From assembly GCF_905475345.1 (NCBI RefSeq), contig NC_066587.1, positions 1,027,070 to 1,091,069 on the forward strand: 64,000 nt of DNA, in the 5' to 3' direction. The notes below the pieces were generated by a model. The model had not been told where the DNA came from. It saw nothing but the letters and a program-made list of their open reading frames with translations, and did no database searches. Below are positions 62,029 to 64,000 of this stretch, piece by piece. The first letter of the stretch is position 1. Each line of letters opens with the position of its first letter. Both the position numbers and the translations under genes were made by a program. The stretch is from Vespula vulgaris (lineage: Eukaryota > Arthropoda > Insecta > Hymenoptera > Vespidae).

Positions 62029-64000
62029 ATGAGTGAACTAACCTGGAACGAGAAATATAATCTTATTACGAGAAATTTAGGTGAATGGCTCGGCGATGAA
62101 AAATTAAAAAGTATTTTGAAACAGCGAGATTTAAAGATATATTGGGGTACTGCTACTACCGGTAAACCTCATATTGGATATTTTACACCAATGTTAAAGA
62201 TAGCTGATTTTTTAAATGCCGGAGCTGAAGTTACAATTTTATTTGCCGACTTACATGCATATTTGGATAATATGAAAGCACCTTGGGAACTTTTAGCGTT
62301 AAGAACTGAATATTATGAAGTTATTATTAAAGCTATGCTTAAGTCTATTGATGTACCTTTGGATAAACTTAAATTTGTTAAGGGAACAGATTATCAATTA
62401 TCCAAGTTAGTATCAAAAAAATATATAAAATATATATGAGATTTTATTATGCAAGTATATTTTTATGTCATATTTTTTAAGGGAATATACATTGGATATG
62501 TATCGATTAAGTTCTATCATAACTGAACACGATGCTAAAAAGGCAGGTGCGGAAGTTGTTAAACAAATTGCAAATCCGTTACTTTCTGGTTTGCTGTATC
62601 CGGGATTACAAGCACTCGACGAACAGTACCTTCAAGTCGATGCACAATTCGGTGGAGTAGATCAAAGGAAGATCTTTACTTTCTCTGAAAAATATTTGCC
62701 AATGCTTGGATATGAAAAACGTATTCATTTGATGAATCCTATGAGTCAGTATTTAATGAATTATGTATATATCTCCAATTTATGGAAATAATACTTGCAA
62801 GAAAGTATATTTTGAAATTCATTTTTAGTACCTGGACTAGCTGGTGCTAAAATGTCTTCCTCCGAGGAAGACTCAAAAATTGATCTTCTGGATGGAGCTT
62901 CAACAGTTAAAAAAAAGTTAAAAAAAGCCTTTTGCGAACCTGGTAATATCAATGATAATGGAATACTTTCCTTCTCTAAACATGTGATATTTTCTTTATT
63001 GAAAAAAGGAGAATCTTATAATGTACCAAGAAGTAAAGAATTTGGTATGTAAAAGATTTAAATTTTTGTTAAAACGTTACTGTATCTTTCAAGATACATA
63101 TTACAGCATTAAAGTTATCAAACGTTTATAGGTGGAGATATATCTTTCTCTACGTACGAGGAATTAGAAACTGCATTTGCAAAGGAAGAAATACATCCTG
63201 GCGATCTTAAAAGTGCAGCCGAAATATATATAAATAGACTCTTAGATCCAATTAGAAAAGAATTTGATGGAAATTCTAAATTAAAATCTCTTGCCAGTAA
63301 AGCGTACCCACCACCACAAAAACAAAGTAAGTGAGTTATACCAAGTAGATAGAATTGAATTTTAAATATCATTCAATTTGATAAACTTTGTAATTATTTA
63401 TGAACAGAAGTGGTCGATGAAATAGTACCATCGAGATTGGATATTAGAGTTGGAAAGATCGTCGATGTGAAAAAACATCCTGATGCGGATTCATTATATG
63501 TGGAGAAAATAGATTTAGGTGAAAATAATGGTCCTAGAACTATTGTCAGCGGGCTTGTAAATTATGTACCTATAGAGGAAATGCAAGACAGAATGGTACT
63601 CGTACTTGCAAATCTTAAAGCGGCTAATCTTAGGGGTATACCATCACATGGAATGGTTCTTTGCGCGTCCGTGTAAGATTACTTTTATGTTTTATACTTC
63701 AAGAAGAATTGTTTTTTCTTTTTTTGATCGTTATTAATGATCTATATAATATCTAGAGATGAACCAACAAGACAGGTTGAACCTTTGAGACCACCAGAAA
63801 ATAGTAATCCTGGTGATAGAATTTATGTAGAGGGTTATGAAAGTGGGACGCCGGATGAAGTTTTAAATCCAAAGAAAAAAGTTTGGGAAAAGTTGCAGGT
63901 ATTTGTTAGCTTCTTAAGTTCATTAAAAGAGTTAAGAATTATAAATATCCTGGAATATGAGATTTTTATAAAATATTTATTTTTGATAGGTTGATCTTAT
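62029..64000 (+). CDS. YARS1: cytoplasmic tyrosyl-tRNA synthetase, 3' end cut by the window
   Basis: Exons 62029-62405, 62482-62744, 62829-63044, 63132-63326, 63408-63672, 63757-63898 and 63990 onward; 489 codons are visible and about 35-40 more are expected. It charges tRNA-Tyr with tyrosine. The class I Rossmann core has PHIGY at 47-51 (HIGH motif) and KMSSS at 221-225. The C-terminal EMAPII/OB-fold domain starts near residue 351 (VPSRLDIRVGKIVDV), as in animal TyrRS, where it can act as a cytokine after cleavage. The join ATG-A|TA gives NPMIPGLAG where most animals have NPMVPGL. The last intron ends TTGATAG at 63989. Confidence 0.97.

Overview
This is an AT-rich nuclear segment of an insect, most likely a hymenopteran (bee, wasp or ant). 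The grounds are short introns with GT..AG borders, very dense di-, tri- and tetranucleotide repeats, CpG-containing GC islands in an AT-rich background, and a set of eukaryotic housekeeping genes that read best as insect orthologues. No operon, plasmid, CRISPR or viral features are visible. Species and chromosome position cannot be fixed from the sequence alone.

Layout. Bases 1 to about 27,950 are a gene desert packed with microsatellites (GA/TC, TA, AAT, GT, TATG, CAAG). It also holds a three-copy tandem repeat (7.2-7.6 kb), a decayed satellite-like array (20.6-21.6 kb), two candidate MITEs (24.2 and 25.0 kb) and a few GC-richer islands with palindromic E-boxes or promoter-like motifs. I find no convincing complete gene there. 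It could be distal regulatory DNA or a giant intron of a gene outside the window.

Bases 27,950 to 64,000 are gene-dense. In order: TPRA1-like seven-TM protein (-), FBXO21 F-box protein (+), Arkadia/RNF111-like RING E3 (+), Mpv17 inner mitochondrial membrane protein (-), translation initiation factor eIF1 (+), a small secreted peptide gene of unknown function (+), SFT2-family vesicle transport protein (-), a four-exon 79-residue microgene of unknown function (+), the axonemal protein CFAP100 (-), an insect secreted protein of unknown function with a furin-type site (-), and cytoplasmic tyrosyl-tRNA synthetase (+, cut by the window end). I rebuilt each gene exon by exon from splice sites and reading phase. 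All eleven keep frame; ten run to a stop and the synthetase runs off the end.

The genes do not form a pathway. Many are head-to-head pairs (TPRA1/FBXO21, Mpv17/eIF1, SFT2/microgene, secreted protein/TyrRS) or convergent pairs, and their shared upstream spaces carry CCAAT boxes, NRF1-type GCGCATGCGC sites and E-boxes. The most useful new observations are the two small spliced genes, a possible alternative last exon of eIF1, a long alternative C-terminal tail of TPRA1, and competing splice donors in the Arkadia-like gene.
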